63,444 nt of DNA from an uncultured Clostridia bacterium (GTDB lineage: Bacteria; Bacillota; Clostridia; Christensenellales; Pumilibacteraceae). The notes beneath the pieces are model-generated. The model was not told the DNA's origin and searched no databases. It saw only the letters and a list, made by a program, of their open reading frames with translations. Both the position numbers and the translations under genes were made by a program. Positions 35,556-45,347 of the stretch are shown here, piece by piece. Each line of letters opens with the position of its first letter. The stretch's first letter is position 1. The stretch spans positions 1 to 63,444 of the forward strand of contig CAMSYM010000014.1 in NCBI GenBank assembly GCA_947066105.1, given 5' to 3'.

Positions 35556-35870
35556 ATGAAGATCAAAGTACCGTACGGAGCGCTTGCGGGAGTTTGCGGA
35601 GTGTTGGCTTTTTACCTGACGGCAGCCGTCGTCGCGAGTTTCCAAGTGCTTGACAGGATCGAAGCGGAAACCAACAATCATGCAAGCTTATTCGGAAATT
35701 GGTGGCAAACTTTGTTGTTTGTCGCCGATATACTGTTTGCTTGCGGCATGATAGCGTTCATCGTTTTGGCGGTGATCGGACGCAAAAGATCGACGGCGCG
35801 TATATCCGCCGCCGTCGCGCAACAAAAGGAGGTCGCAAACGGTGAAGCTGTTATCGAAAGCGCTGAATAG
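35556..35870 (+). CDS. Small membrane protein, first gene of the second glycan unit
   Basis: This 104-residue protein has two transmembrane helices (about residues 6-28 and 50-75) separated by a short polar loop and ending in an Ala/Glu-rich tail. AAGGAGG gives a strong ribosome site. It overlaps the GH3 gene by 29 bases, so the two are coupled, and it may assist membrane placement of that enzyme; this is inference. No family is recognised. Confidence 0.75.
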   Translation: MKIKVPYGALAGVCGVLAFYLTAAVVASFQVLDRIEAETNNHASLFGNWWQTLLFVADILFACGMIAFIVLAVIGRKRSTARISAAVAQQKEVANGEAVIESAE

Positions 35871-38800
35871 ATCGGTGTGGTGCGTGCTGTCGCTGTTTTT
35901 TGCGATAGCGTTTATAATAACGCTCGTGGGCGAAGTATTTATCCGCGAAAACGAGAACAACATCAATTACGCGCTCGGCATCAACACGTACACGAGCGTG
36001 ACCGACGATACCGTTACCGATTCCGAATATTTCAAGTCGGACTATTACAAATCTGACGGAAAGACGTACGACGATAAAGCGATGCGCGAAGGGTCTATGG
36101 AAATATCGCGCACTGCCGCCGCGGACGGCGCGGTTTTGCTGTGGAACAACGGTAACGCTTTGCCGCTGGTCGACGGGGAAAGGCTAAGCTTTTTCGGCGT
36201 GTCGTGCAAACCCAAAAACTGGTTTTTCACGGGACACGGATCGGGACGCGTATCGGTCACCGTCACCGATTTTCCCGATCTCAAAGCGCAGTTCGAGTCG
36301 GAAAATAAGTTTACCGTCAATCCGACGCTGTGGAATTCATACTCCAATACGCAGGCTTACGGCATGTTCAGTCCGCATGCGGACGACAATCATTACCGCG
36401 AGTTCTCGGTCAACGAAAAGGCGTGGAGCGCGGTCAAACAGGCGGCGGGCAACAGCTTTGCCGCATACGGCGACGCCGCCGTATACTTTATTTCGCGCAC
36501 GGGCGCGGAGGACGGCGACACCTGGTATGATACGAGTATCAATACCAACGACGGCAATGTCGACGATAATTATCTCGACTTGACAGCAAACGAAAAAGCT
36601 ACGATCGAAGCGCTTGTCCAATTGAAAGACAGTGTGTTCAAAAAGGTGATACTCGTATTGAACACGGGCACGCCGTTCCAAATGAAAACGTTGTCGGAAT
36701 ACGATATAGACGCATGCCTGTGGGTCGGTATGGGCGGCAACGCGTCGTATGCCGCGGTGTACGACGTTATGAGCGGCAACGTGAATCCGTCGGGCAGGCT
36801 TGTAGACACGTATGCTTACGACGGAGATTCCGCACCGTCGTCGGTCAATACCGGCGCGTTCGAGTTTGAACAATACGGCGGATTGCCCACCGAAAACCGT
36901 AGCAGCAACGCTTATAATCACGCGTACATAGTTTATCAGGAAGGCATTTACGTCGGCTACCGCTATTACGAAACTCGGTACGAGGATACCGTCACGGGCA
37001 ACGGCAACGCCAAGGACAAGGCGGGAACGGTAAACGGCAAGGACGAGTGGAGTTATTCCGAAACGGTCAAATTTCCGTTCGGACACGGCTTGTCGTACAC
37101 GACTTTCGATTATACGGCGTTCGACGTAAAGCCGGACGGCGATAAATATGTGTGTTCCGTAACCGTTAAAAATACGGGCGCGACGGCGGGGCGACATACC
37201 GTGCAAATATATTTGCAAAAGCCGTATACAGATTACGACAAACAGAACGGCATAGAAAAGGCGGCGGTCGAGCTGGTAGGCTATGCCAAGACCGACGTTA
37301 TCGAACCCGGCGACAGCCGTACCGTTACCGTCGCCGTCGATAAATACGAATTCAAGACGTACGACGCTTACGGACAAAAGACGTATATTCTCGAAAAGGG
37401 CGACTATTATCTCGCCGTCGGTCGCGACGCGCACGACGCGCTCAACAATATATTAGCCGCCAAGGGCTTCGATGCCGCCGACGGCATGGTCGATATTTAC
37501 GGCGAACCCGTATCGGGCGATAAAGCTCGCGCGCGGTTGCAACATATCAAAGCCGACGATTTCACGAAATATTCCGTATCGCCAAACGGCGAGCGCGTTA
37601 CAAATCAATTTTCCAATGCCGATATAAATCTTTACCGCGGCACGTCCGATCAATCGGTAACGTATTTGTCGCGTAACGACTGGGCGGGAACATATCCCAA
37701 AAGCTATTACAAGATGCAGGCGCGCAACCGCATTTTGGTAAAGGATATGCAGTATTACACGAAGATAACGGCAGATCCCGATGCGGCTATGCCGATATAC
37801 GACAGAGTGACTTCGCCGACGGGCAAGCTTTCGCTCATCATGCTCAAAGACATGGAATACGATCATGAGATGTGGGGATATCTGCTCGATCAGCTCACTT
37901 GGGATGAGACGGTCGCGCTGTGCGGAATAGGAAATCACGTTATATCGGCGGCGAGCAGCGTCAATTCGCCGGAAGTGACGGCGCACGACGGACCTGCGGG
38001 TGTGAAAAACGACACGCCTGCCGAACTCGATACTTTTATGGCGTTCCCGTGCGGCGTATTGCTTGCGAGCACATTCGACGATGCGTTGGTGCAAGAAGTG
38101 GGCAACGCGTTCGGGCTGGAAATGCTGCATGCGGGCGTAGGCGAGATCTACGGTACGGGCGCGGGCATACACCGCAGTGTCTACGGCGGACGCAATTGGG
38201 AGTATTTTTCGGAAGACGGATTTATTTCCGGAAAGATATTGGCGGCGGAAGTTCGCGGTTTGCAGAGCAAGGGCGCGATAGTCAACATCAAGCATTTGGT
38301 GCTCAACGATCAGGAAATATACCGTTGCGGCGTTACTACTTGGGCTAACGAGCAAAGCATACGCGAGATATATCTGAAAGCGTTCGAAGCGGCTGTGACC
38401 GAAGGCAAAGCCAACGGCGTGATGAGTTCGCTCAACCGTATAGGCGCTACGTGGGCAGGCAAGCATAAAGGCTTGTTGACCGAAGTTTTGCGTAACGAAT
38501 GGGGCTTTGTCGGTTTGGTGGAAACGGACGCGGCAACGGGACTTTATATGCGCGAAGGCGGCGCGCGAGCCAACGCCGTGATAGCGGGCAACGATCTGTG
38601 GTTGCGCGGCACAAATAACGCGTCCGAGCTATGGGGCGATTATAAAAGCAATGCTACCGTGTGCGCCGCGCTACGCGAATCGTGCCACAGAATACTGTAT
38701 ACTGTTTTGCATTCGTCGGCTATGAACGGATTTAATAGCTCGACGCGGTTGGTATACGTTGCGCCGTGGTATTACGGCGCGCTGACCGCGGGACAGGTCG

Positions 38801-38904
38801 TTACGGGCATTTTCGCATTTTTGTGTATAGGTATGGCGGTCGCGTCATTCGTATTGCCCGTCGTACTCGGCAAAAAGAAAAACAAGGGGGAAGCGCAAGC
38901 ATGA
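35842..38904 (+). CDS. Domain-permuted GH3 glycosidase anchored by two membrane helices
   Basis: This 1020-residue protein starts at GTG with AAGGAGG nine bases upstream. A transmembrane helix (residues 12-34) comes first, then the GH3 alpha/beta-sandwich (about 85-360, GSGRVSV, LVLNTGTPFQM, GNVNPSGRLVDTY), the fibronectin-III-like domain (about 410-510, FPFGHGLSYTTFDYTAF), and only then the catalytic barrel (about 640-960, with GAGIHRSVYGGRNWEYFSEDGF, KHL and nucleophile Asp896 in GLVETDA). A second helix (about 988-1010) and a Lys-rich tail end the protein. Usual GH3 order is barrel first. Reversed-order GH3 proteins are known in some Firmicutes; the two-helix anchor is the odd part. The catalytic body should lie outside the cell. 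Confidence 0.9.
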   Translation: MKLLSKALNRSVWCVLSLFFAIAFIITLVGEVFIRENENNINYALGINTYTSVTDDTVTDSEYFKSDYYKSDGKTYDDKAMREGSMEISRTAAADGAVLLWNNGNALPLVDGERLSFFGVSCKPKNWFFTGHGSGRVSVTVTDFPDLKAQFESENKFTVNPTLWNSYSNTQAYGMFSPHADDNHYREFSVNEKAWSAVKQAAGNSFAAYGDAAVYFISRTGAEDGDTWYDTSINTNDGNVDDNYLDLTANEKATIEALVQLKDSVFKKVILVLNTGTPFQMKTLSEYDIDACLWVGMGGNASYAAVYDVMSGNVNPSGRLVDTYAYDGDSAPSSVNTGAFEFEQYGGLPTENRSSNAYNHAYIVYQEGIYVGYRYYETRYEDTVTGNGNAKDKAGTVNGKDEWSYSETVKFPFGHGLSYTTFDYTAFDVKPDGDKYVCSVTVKNTGATAGRHTVQIYLQKPYTDYDKQNGIEKAAVELVGYAKTDVIEPGDSRTVTVAVDKYEFKTYDAYGQKTYILEKGDYYLAVGRDAHDALNNILAAKGFDAADGMVDIYGEPVSGDKARARLQHIKADDFTKYSVSPNGERVTNQFSNADINLYRGTSDQSVTYLSRNDWAGTYPKSYYKMQARNRILVKDMQYYTKITADPDAAMPIYDRVTSPTGKLSLIMLKDMEYDHEMWGYLLDQLTWDETVALCGIGNHVISAASSVNSPEVTAHDGPAGVKNDTPAELDTFMAFPCGVLLASTFDDALVQEVGNAFGLEMLHAGVGEIYGTGAGIHRSVYGGRNWEYFSEDGFISGKILAAEVRGLQSKGAIVNIKHLVLNDQEIYRCGVTTWANEQSIREIYLKAFEAAVTEGKANGVMSSLNRIGATWAGKHKGLLTEVLRNEWGFVGLVETDAATGLYMREGGARANAVIAGNDLWLRGTNNASELWGDYKSNATVCAALRESCHRILYTVLHSSAMNGFNSSTRLVYVAPWYYGALTAGQVVTGIFAFLCIGMAVASFVLPVVLGKKKNKGEAQA

Positions 38905-41900
38905 AAAAGATCATAGGTAAAATTTCGGCATTGGCGATCGCGATTTCGGCGATAACGTTATTTGTTTTCGGGTGCGGTAGCACCGATAACGGCGGCGACG
39001 GTGATCATACGTGCGAGAATATGTGTCCCGTGTGCGGCTACTGTATCGACGTAGATTGCTATGCCGACGCGTGTTGGGATAAATGCGGCGACGCGCTATT
39101 GTATGACGCGGGGTTCGAGGCGATAGACTTAAAAGTCGCCAAGTCCAACGTTACCGCAACGACGGCGCTCGGTTGCGTTACGGATTTCAATAAAGCGAAC
39201 AACAGCTCGATATCGTTTAAGGTAGACGCGAGCGAGACGGCGACGGTGACGCTGATGGTCACGGTAGGAAAGACGTCGGCAAAAGACGTGTTTACCGACG
39301 TTACCGCACTTACCGTGAACGGTGAAAGGCTCGAACGCAGTACTTTTATACCGGTGTACGAGCCGGAGATCGACAGCAACAGGTTTACCGAAATATGCTT
39401 GGGGTGCGTAGAGCTTACGGCGGGCGAAAATTATTTTACGTTCGTAGCGGAAGGCGACGGCGAAAATTCGCACGATTTTAAAAAATTGACTATAATAGGC
39501 GACGGGTATTATACGTTGTTGCAAAGCTCGGGGCTTGCGCACGAATGCTCGACGGTATGCGTTACCTGCGGCGGTTGTAACGACTTTACCTGTTATAACG
39601 ACGGTTGTGCCGTTAAGTGTACGTGCGACGGCGGCGCGCCCGCCACTCTGTTCTGGGTGTGCGACGAGCGGTGCGAAACCAATCGACCCGTTAATGCCGA
39701 GCTTGACGGTATCGGCTGTACCTGGAATGCCGAAACACGCATGAAGTATATTGTCGGTGCGTCGGAAGCGGGAAAGATAACGCTCGGCGCAGTGGTGTCG
39801 AGAGATTCCAAGGCGGTCAAATTCACCGATCAATTCGTGATAACCGTCAACGGCAAAAGCGTTAAAGGCGAAGGCGTTATTCCCGTATCGGACGGCGGCG
39901 GGCGCGAATGGAACAATTACGGCTTGGTAGTGATAGGCGAGATCGAGCTTGTTGCCGGCAGGAATGAAATAGTGTTTTCGCAAACCCCGCGCAGGGACGA
40001 GACGAACTGCGCGTACAATTTCCAATCCATGGTATTGTTCGGCAACGGCGTTTACGACTGGCATATCGACGAGCCGTCGGATACGGCTGACGAGCATTTA
40101 TGCGCGGTATGCGGCGGTTGTCCCGAAGATAACTGCGAGTTCCACGACGCCGAATGCGTGTGCGTGCCGTACGATATAGGTTGGAAGCATGCCGATATTT
40201 CCGGCGCTAACAAAGCCAACGAAAAGGAGAACTGTATCGGAGTTGCGGCGTATAACAAGCTTTCGCGCATAGAGTATACGGTCGTATCGAACGGGGCGGG
40301 CAAAGCGCGGATGTCGTTTAACGTGAGCTGTTTGCCGAGCGAGCCGTACGTCAACACGATATTCCATACCGTAAAGGTAAACGGCGCGCCGATATCCACG
40401 GATGCGAAAATACCGAAGGGCGTAAAATGGACGGATTACAAAACCGTTTATATCGGCGCGGTCGATATGCAAGACGGTATCAATACCGTGATCATAGAAT
40501 ATACGACGCCGAACAGCGATAATTCGGTCAATTTCCGTTCGCTCGTTCTTGCGAGCGATACGCTCGTATTCGAGCCGTTTGCGGGTCACGAAATGACCAA
40601 GCACGATGCGGTAGCCGCAACGTGTACTGCGGACGGCAATATAGAATACTATACTTGCTCGTGTCACGGTACGGTTTTTGCGGACGCGGACGGCAAGACG
40701 GAGATAACGCTCGAAGCTACGAAGATCGTCGCAACGGGACATTCCTACGCATCGGAACTCAAAGTCAACGGCGCCAAAACCGATTACGAGCCTAACGACA
40801 CGTTCGATACGAGCGGAATGACGGTGACGCTCGATTGCGAAAACTGCGACGACGGCGATATCGTTCTTTCCGACGAGCAGTACGTGCTGAGCAAAACTAC
40901 CGCGCTCGATGTATCCGATTCGAGCATCACCGTAAGCTATAAGCACGACGGAAAGACTTACGAATATGTTTTGGCGATAAACGTAGCGCATACACACGTT
41001 TTGGGCGAGCTTGTTGCGGCGGTGGATGCAACGTGCGAAACTGCGGGGAATGCGGCATATTACGAGTGCGGCGTATGCGGTAAATATTATGCGGATGCGC
41101 AGGCGACCGACGAGATAACCGATCCCGTGATCGCGGCGCTCGGACATTCTTTGGGCGACGTTGTCGCGCGGGTAGAGCCGACTTGTATAGCGACCGGAAA
41201 TATCGAGTATTACGAGTGCGGCAGCTGTAATAAACGCTTTGTCGACGCGGAAGCCAACGATACTGCGGAAAATACGGTACTCGAAATCGACCCTGCGGCG
41301 CATAACAGGACAGCCGTTCGCAATAACTCGATGCATTATTGTTACGATTGTAAAAATGCGATCGGGTACGAATTCGGACTCGATCGATTGACTGACGTGA
41401 GCAAAGCTCCCGGTAAGGACGGGATCGGTTCTTCGTGGAATATCGAATCGAGATTCACATACAATATCATCGCCGAAAAAGCGGGCGTCGTCACGCTGTT
41501 CGTTTACTTATCGCGCGATACGAAAGAAAAAGCGTTCACGGACATTTATAAAGTTTATGTCAACGGTTCCGATCGAGCTTTTGTCGGTACGGGCGTCGTT
41601 AAGGCTTATCCGAAACGCGAGTGGGCGGTATACGATCGGATAGAAGTCGGAGATATAGAGCTTGTTCAAGGACTCAATACTATCAAATTTTCGTTTACGC
41701 CCGTAACGGAAGATAACGGCGGCGACGGCTTGGCGTACAACTTCAAAAAGATAATGCTTGTCGGCGACGGCGAATATTCTTGGGCGTTTTGCGATATTTG
41801 CGACGGATGTATCGTCGATGCTTGCGAACACGGCGGGCATGACGGTTGCGTTTGCGGAAAATTATTCTCGTTCTGCGGAATGGACGATCGCGTGCTTTAC

Positions 41901-42473
41901 GAAACGAGCGACGGCGTCGGAAAGAATTGGGCGGAGAACGAAATGAATTTGTCGGGTAAAAACGGCAGGACGGAAACGACTAAATTCTATATCCGCGCTA
42001 CCGAAAATACTACCGCGAAGCTGTATCTAAATTGTTCGGCTATATCAGGTTCGGATAGGTGGCATGTGGCGTTCAACGCAACATGGTCTGTGACGGTAAA
42101 CGGCGTAGATAAGCAGAGCGCGACCGAACATCATGACGAACAGTTCATGGCGGGCGACGGCGTATCGAGCAGATTTTTGTATTATAAGTACGAGTTTGTT
42201 TGCGAGATCGAGCTTGTTGCGGGAGTCAATGAGATAGTGTTTACTTCTACCGGCAAGGAAGCGCTCAATATGCGCGATATCGCGTTTACGAATGTTGCCG
42301 ACGCGGAATTGTCGCTTGCCGATCCGCGCGAATATGTTGCGCCGCACGCATGCGAAAATGCGTGTCCGACTTGCGGCAACTGTACCGATGCGACATGCGA
42401 CGTCGATGTTTGTAAGCCTAAATGCGAGTGCGTACCCGCGCCCGAAACGGTCATAAAACGTTTGTCGAAATAA
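38901..42473 (+). CDS. Large surface lipoprotein with five cysteine-rich modules
   Basis: This 1190-residue lipoprotein has a signal peptide with VFGC (Cys24). Five cysteine-rich modules lie at about nucleotides 39004-39090, 39538-39627, 40093-40164, 41788-41862 and 42346-42432. The complete form is C-x3-C-x2-C-x2-C-x4-C-x4-C-x3-C. They alternate with beta-sandwich modules of about 130-140 residues that share a 'VNG...Y..(I/V)..(I/V).L..G.N.I.F......NF....L.G' pattern like CBM6-type jelly rolls. Two to three H/C 'YYECG.C...(F/Y).D' repeats fall between 40590 and 41300. The ATG at 38901 overlaps the GH3 stop by four bases; the open frame to 38766 lacks a signal peptide. Glycan binding on the cell surface is inferred from context. 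Confidence 0.87.
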   Translation: MKKIIGKISALAIAISAITLFVFGCGSTDNGGDGDHTCENMCPVCGYCIDVDCYADACWDKCGDALLYDAGFEAIDLKVAKSNVTATTALGCVTDFNKANNSSISFKVDASETATVTLMVTVGKTSAKDVFTDVTALTVNGERLERSTFIPVYEPEIDSNRFTEICLGCVELTAGENYFTFVAEGDGENSHDFKKLTIIGDGYYTLLQSSGLAHECSTVCVTCGGCNDFTCYNDGCAVKCTCDGGAPATLFWVCDERCETNRPVNAELDGIGCTWNAETRMKYIVGASEAGKITLGAVVSRDSKAVKFTDQFVITVNGKSVKGEGVIPVSDGGGREWNNYGLVVIGEIELVAGRNEIVFSQTPRRDETNCAYNFQSMVLFGNGVYDWHIDEPSDTADEHLCAVCGGCPEDNCEFHDAECVCVPYDIGWKHADISGANKANEKENCIGVAAYNKLSRIEYTVVSNGAGKARMSFNVSCLPSEPYVNTIFHTVKVNGAPISTDAKIPKGVKWTDYKTVYIGAVDMQDGINTVIIEYTTPNSDNSVNFRSLVLASDTLVFEPFAGHEMTKHDAVAATCTADGNIEYYTCSCHGTVFADADGKTEITLEATKIVATGHSYASELKVNGAKTDYEPNDTFDTSGMTVTLDCENCDDGDIVLSDEQYVLSKTTALDVSDSSITVSYKHDGKTYEYVLAINVAHTHVLGELVAAVDATCETAGNAAYYECGVCGKYYADAQATDEITDPVIAALGHSLGDVVARVEPTCIATGNIEYYECGSCNKRFVDAEANDTAENTVLEIDPAAHNRTAVRNNSMHYCYDCKNAIGYEFGLDRLTDVSKAPGKDGIGSSWNIESRFTYNIIAEKAGVVTLFVYLSRDTKEKAFTDIYKVYVNGSDRAFVGTGVVKAYPKREWAVYDRIEVGDIELVQGLNTIKFSFTPVTEDNGGDGLAYNFKKIMLVGDGEYSWAFCDICDGCIVDACEHGGHDGCVCGKLFSFCGMDDRVLYETSDGVGKNWAENEMNLSGKNGRTETTKFYIRATENTTAKLYLNCSAISGSDRWHVAFNATWSVTVNGVDKQSATEHHDEQFMAGDGVSSRFLYYKYEFVCEIELVAGVNEIVFTSTGKEALNMRDIAFTNVADAELSLADPREYVAPHACENACPTCGNCTDATCDVDVCKPKCECVPAPETVIKRLSK

Positions 42474-42481
42474 CAAAAAAG

Positions 42482-42510
42482 CTCCCGCACAAAAATTTGC
42501 GGGAGTTTTT
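42482..42510 (+). terminator. Rho-independent terminator
   Basis: CTCCCGCA (42482-42489) pairs with TGCGGGAG (42498-42505) and is followed by five T. It lies a few bases after the cysteine-rich lipoprotein stop. Confidence 0.92.
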
Positions 42511-42827
42511 GCTGTCGCAATAAAGCGACGGGAGTTTGTAAAGCTTGCTTTTCGGCGTAATCAAAGCGTTGCCTTACAATAATAGTTTGTGCGGCTATGC
42601 GTTATTTATACGCCCGACGTAAAAATTTTTTTACCGAATATATCAACGAAAAAATCCCGCAACGGCAAACGTCGTGGGAATTTTTCGTTATGTAAGGTTT
42701 TCTAAGGGGTAGTGAGCTTTATCGCAATAGGCAATATGCTTTTGGTATATCCGCCTTACACTTATATGTTGCGCAAAACTTTATATATTATTCGTCGATC
42801 CGCGATCGTAATGCTTGCATTTTTCGC
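42511..42827. other. Non-coding spacer with a second hairpin
   Basis: No gene is seen. A long imperfect hairpin spans 42646-42688, pairing ACGAAAAAATCCCGCAACG with CGTCGTGGGAATTTTTCGT around a five-base loop. It has A- and T-runs on its flanks, so it could act as a second terminator in either direction. The rest is AT-rich and featureless to the eye. Confidence 0.65.
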
Positions 42828-42883
42828 TTGACAAGTGCATATAGGTAGGATATAATAAAACAAACGTTTTAAAACGATTGTTT
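42828..42883 (+). promoter_or_regulatory. Consensus promoter with palindromic TetR-type operator
   Basis: TTGACA (42828-42833), a 17-base spacer and TATAAT (42851-42856) form a perfect promoter. Immediately downstream, over the expected start site, lies a 26-base palindrome (42858-42883) with half-sites AAACAAACGTTTT and AAAACGATTGTTT, which match in 12 of 13 positions when folded. The TetR gene starts at 42901, so autorepression is likely. Confidence 0.85.
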
Positions 42884-42900
42884 TAGATAAAGGAGATATC

Positions 42901-43482
42901 ATGCCGCCCAAAGCGAAATTCACGAGAGAGCAGATAGTTGAAACGGCGTTACGGCTTGTCGAGCGCGACGGGGCGACTGCGCTTACGGCGCGCACGCTCG
43001 GCGCGGGCTTGGGAAGCTCTGCGCGACCTGTGTTCACGGTGTTCGCGAGCATGGACGAAGTTCAAGCCGCGGTCGCGCAGGCGGCGCGATCCGTGTATGC
43101 GGAGTATGTGGAAAACGGCTTGCGCGAGCGTCCTGCGTTTAAGGGCGTAGGTACGGCGTATATCAAATTTGCCGTCGAACGGACCGAGCTGTTTAAGCTG
43201 TTGTTTATGAGCGGACGAAGCGTTGCGCCCGATATAGACAGCGTTTTAAACGTCATCGACGGATGCGCGGATAAAATACGGCGGTCGATAACCGACGGAT
43301 ACGGCGTGTCGCGCGATATCGCCGACAAGCTTTACGTCCATTTATGGATATATACGCACGGGATAGCGACGCTGATAGCGACGGGCGTATGCAGGTTCAC
43401 CGATCGGGAAATATCCGATATGATTACGGAAGTATTTAAAGGCATGTATGAAAAATTGACGGCAAAGGAGAGCGATAAATGA
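42901..43482 (+). CDS. TetR-family transcriptional regulator
   Basis: This 193-residue protein has an N-terminal TetR helix-turn-helix (FTREQIVETALRLVERDGATALTARTLG then VFTVFASMDEVQAAV) and a helical ligand-binding domain with a WHG/TetR_C-like region. AAAGGAG precedes the start. The stop overlaps the ABC ATPase start by four bases. It probably represses its own operon through the palindrome at 42858-42883 and is released by a compound or membrane stress that the exporter handles. Confidence 0.92.
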   Translation: MPPKAKFTREQIVETALRLVERDGATALTARTLGAGLGSSARPVFTVFASMDEVQAAVAQAARSVYAEYVENGLRERPAFKGVGTAYIKFAVERTELFKLLFMSGRSVAPDIDSVLNVIDGCADKIRRSITDGYGVSRDIADKLYVHLWIYTHGIATLIATGVCRFTDREISDMITEVFKGMYEKLTAKESDK

Positions 43483-44159
43483 TAACGGCACGCGACGTTT
43501 ATAAATCGTACGGAGCAACGCAAGTGTTGAACGGCGTGTCAGTCGACGTTGCCGACGGCGAGTTGGCTGTCATTCTCGGCGCGTCTGGTTCGGGCAAGTC
43601 CACGCTGTTGTCGGTGCTTTCGGGATTGGAGCGCGCCGATAAAGGCAGTGTCGTTTGCGACGGGCGCGAGCTTTCGAGCTTGACCGAAAAGCAATTGACG
43701 GAGTTTAGGCGGCGCACCGTCGGATTTGTTTTTCAGCAGTATTATCTTTTGGGACATTTGAGCGTGGAAAGCAACGTGCGCTTGGGCGCGGATCTCGTCG
43801 GCAACAAGAACTTCCGCGACGAGATAGCCGCCGTCGGATTGGCGGATAAGCTCAAAGCCAAACCGTCGGAGCTTTCCGGCGGGGAACAGCAGCGCGTGTG
43901 TATCGCGCGTGCGCTTGCCAAACAGCCGCGCGTGTTGTTTTTGGACGAGCCGACGGGCGCGCTCGACGAAGCGACGGGGCGGAGCGTACTCGACTATATT
44001 TTAAAGCTCAAAGCCGAGCGCGGTTTTACAGCCGTCATGGTGACGCACAACCGCAATATAGCGGAAACCGCGGATAAAGTGATAACCGTCAACAGCGGAC
44101 TCGTTACCGACGTTACGCAGGTAGCGTTGCCGAAAAACGCTTACGAAATAGGTTGGTAG
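43479..44159 (+). CDS. ABC transporter ATPase, LolD/MacB type
   Basis: This 226-residue ATPase has Walker [11 protein letters not shown]-loop FVFQQYYLL, signature LSGGEQQRV, Walker [14 protein letters not shown] and H-loop VTHN. The length and the DEPTGALDE sequence are typical of the LolD/MacB/FtsE-like group that works with FtsX-fold permeases. The partner permease begins one base after its stop. Such Gram-positive pairs export or sense antimicrobial peptides, or drive wall remodelling; TetR control favours a drug or peptide response. Confidence 0.93.
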   Translation: MITARDVYKSYGATQVLNGVSVDVADGELAVILGASGSGKSTLLSVLSGLERADKGSVVCDGRELSSLTEKQLTEFRRRTVGFVFQQYYLLGHLSVESNVRLGADLVGNKNFRDEIAAVGLADKLKAKPSELSGGEQQRVCIARALAKQPRVLFLDEPTGALDEATGRSVLDYILKLKAERGFTAVMVTHNRNIAETADKVITVNSGLVTDVTQVALPKNAYEIGW

Positions 44160-44160
44160 T

Positions 44161-45291
44161 ATGATAATAGGTATCAAAGACGGTATAAAACTCGTCGGCG
44201 TGATCATAGTTTGTTTTTGCGCCGTGTTCGTTTGCACGTTCTTTTTGAATTTCTATTTCGACGCGATTGCCGTATCCGGCGAAGTGTCGATCGAAATGCG
44301 TCCGCTTTACGATGCTCAGCTTGCCACTGCGCAATTGGTCTGCGCGATAGCGGGCGGATTTCTTTCGGTGATAGCTGTTGTAATGCTCGTGTTTTATATA
44401 AAGCTTTTTATCGACGGGAATGCCAAACGCTTCGGCTTGCTTAAAGCCATGGGATATTCGAGCGCGAAGATATCGCTCGCATTTTGGGTTTTCGGGCTTG
44501 CCGTATTTGCGGGCGCGCTGGCGGGTCTGTGTGTCGGCTATGCGGTAATGCCCGTGATTTACGACGCGTTGACGGTAGACGGGCTTGACATCGCCATCGG
44601 CTTTCACGCTTGGTTGCCGGTTGCGCTCGTGCTTGCGCCGACGGGATGCTTTTGCGCGTTCGCTTGCGGCTATGCGCGGTTTGCATTGCGCCGTAACGCA
44701 GTGATCATGTTGAAAGGCGGTAGCGGCGTTACGCGGGTCAAAAAGGTGTCGACGAACGCCGTGCAGTTCTTGACCGATATGCGTCGCGGCGTTTTGCGCA
44801 GTAAAAAATCAGCTGTTTTCTTTGTCGCGTTTGCGTGCTTTTGCTTTTCGGCTATGGTCCAAATGGGGTTATCCATGCGCGATCTCGGCTCGGTGACTAT
44901 GGGAGTGATCATTTTTATCATCGGCGTTGTTTTGTCCGTTGTGGCGATGATAATGGCTGTTACAACGGTCGTCAACGGGAACTTGCGCAATATAGCGCTT
45001 ATGCGTGCGTTCGGATATTCGCAAAAGGAGCGCGCCGTAGCCGTGCTTGCGGGATATATACCGTTTGCCGTTTCGGGCTTTGCCGTAGGCACCGTTTATC
45101 AGTACGCGTTGCTTAAAATCATGGTAAGCGTGATCTTTGCCGATATAGGTCAAACGCTCGAATATTCATTCGACGTGCCGATATTTTTTGTCACGCTCGC
45201 CGCATTCGTAGCGGCATATGCGACTGCCATGTTTGTATACGTTCGCAAGATAAACGCGGTTTCCGTTAGATCGGCAATGCTTCAAGATTAG
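44161..45291 (+). CDS. ABC transporter permease, FtsX-like
   Basis: This 376-residue protein has about eight transmembrane helices arranged as two FtsX-like units of three or four helices. Each contains the coupling segment typical of the fold: KRFGLLKAMGYSSAKIS in the first half and RNIALMRAFGYSQKERAVAV in the second. The extracellular domain of MacB-type proteins is absent or small. It partners the preceding ATPase. A weak ATATTTCGT/ACGAAATAT inverted repeat (45292-45334) follows without a T-run. Confidence 0.9.
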   Translation: MIIGIKDGIKLVGVIIVCFCAVFVCTFFLNFYFDAIAVSGEVSIEMRPLYDAQLATAQLVCAIAGGFLSVIAVVMLVFYIKLFIDGNAKRFGLLKAMGYSSAKISLAFWVFGLAVFAGALAGLCVGYAVMPVIYDALTVDGLDIAIGFHAWLPVALVLAPTGCFCAFACGYARFALRRNAVIMLKGGSGVTRVKKVSTNAVQFLTDMRRGVLRSKKSAVFFVAFACFCFSAMVQMGLSMRDLGSVTMGVIIFIIGVVLSVVAMIMAVTTVVNGNLRNIALMRAFGYSQKERAVAVLAGYIPFAVSGFAVGTVYQYALLKIMVSVIFADIGQTLEYSFDVPIFFVTLAAFVAAYATAMFVYVRKINAVSVRSAMLQD

Positions 45292-45347
45292 ATATTTCGT
45301 GGAAAAATTAGAAAATCATTAAAAAACGAAATATAAGAGTTTATGCG

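Noticed and set aside
38766-38900. N-terminal extension of the cysteine-rich lipoprotein
   Set aside because: Arg-rich shadow of the GH3 C-terminus; it would hide the lipoprotein signal peptide.
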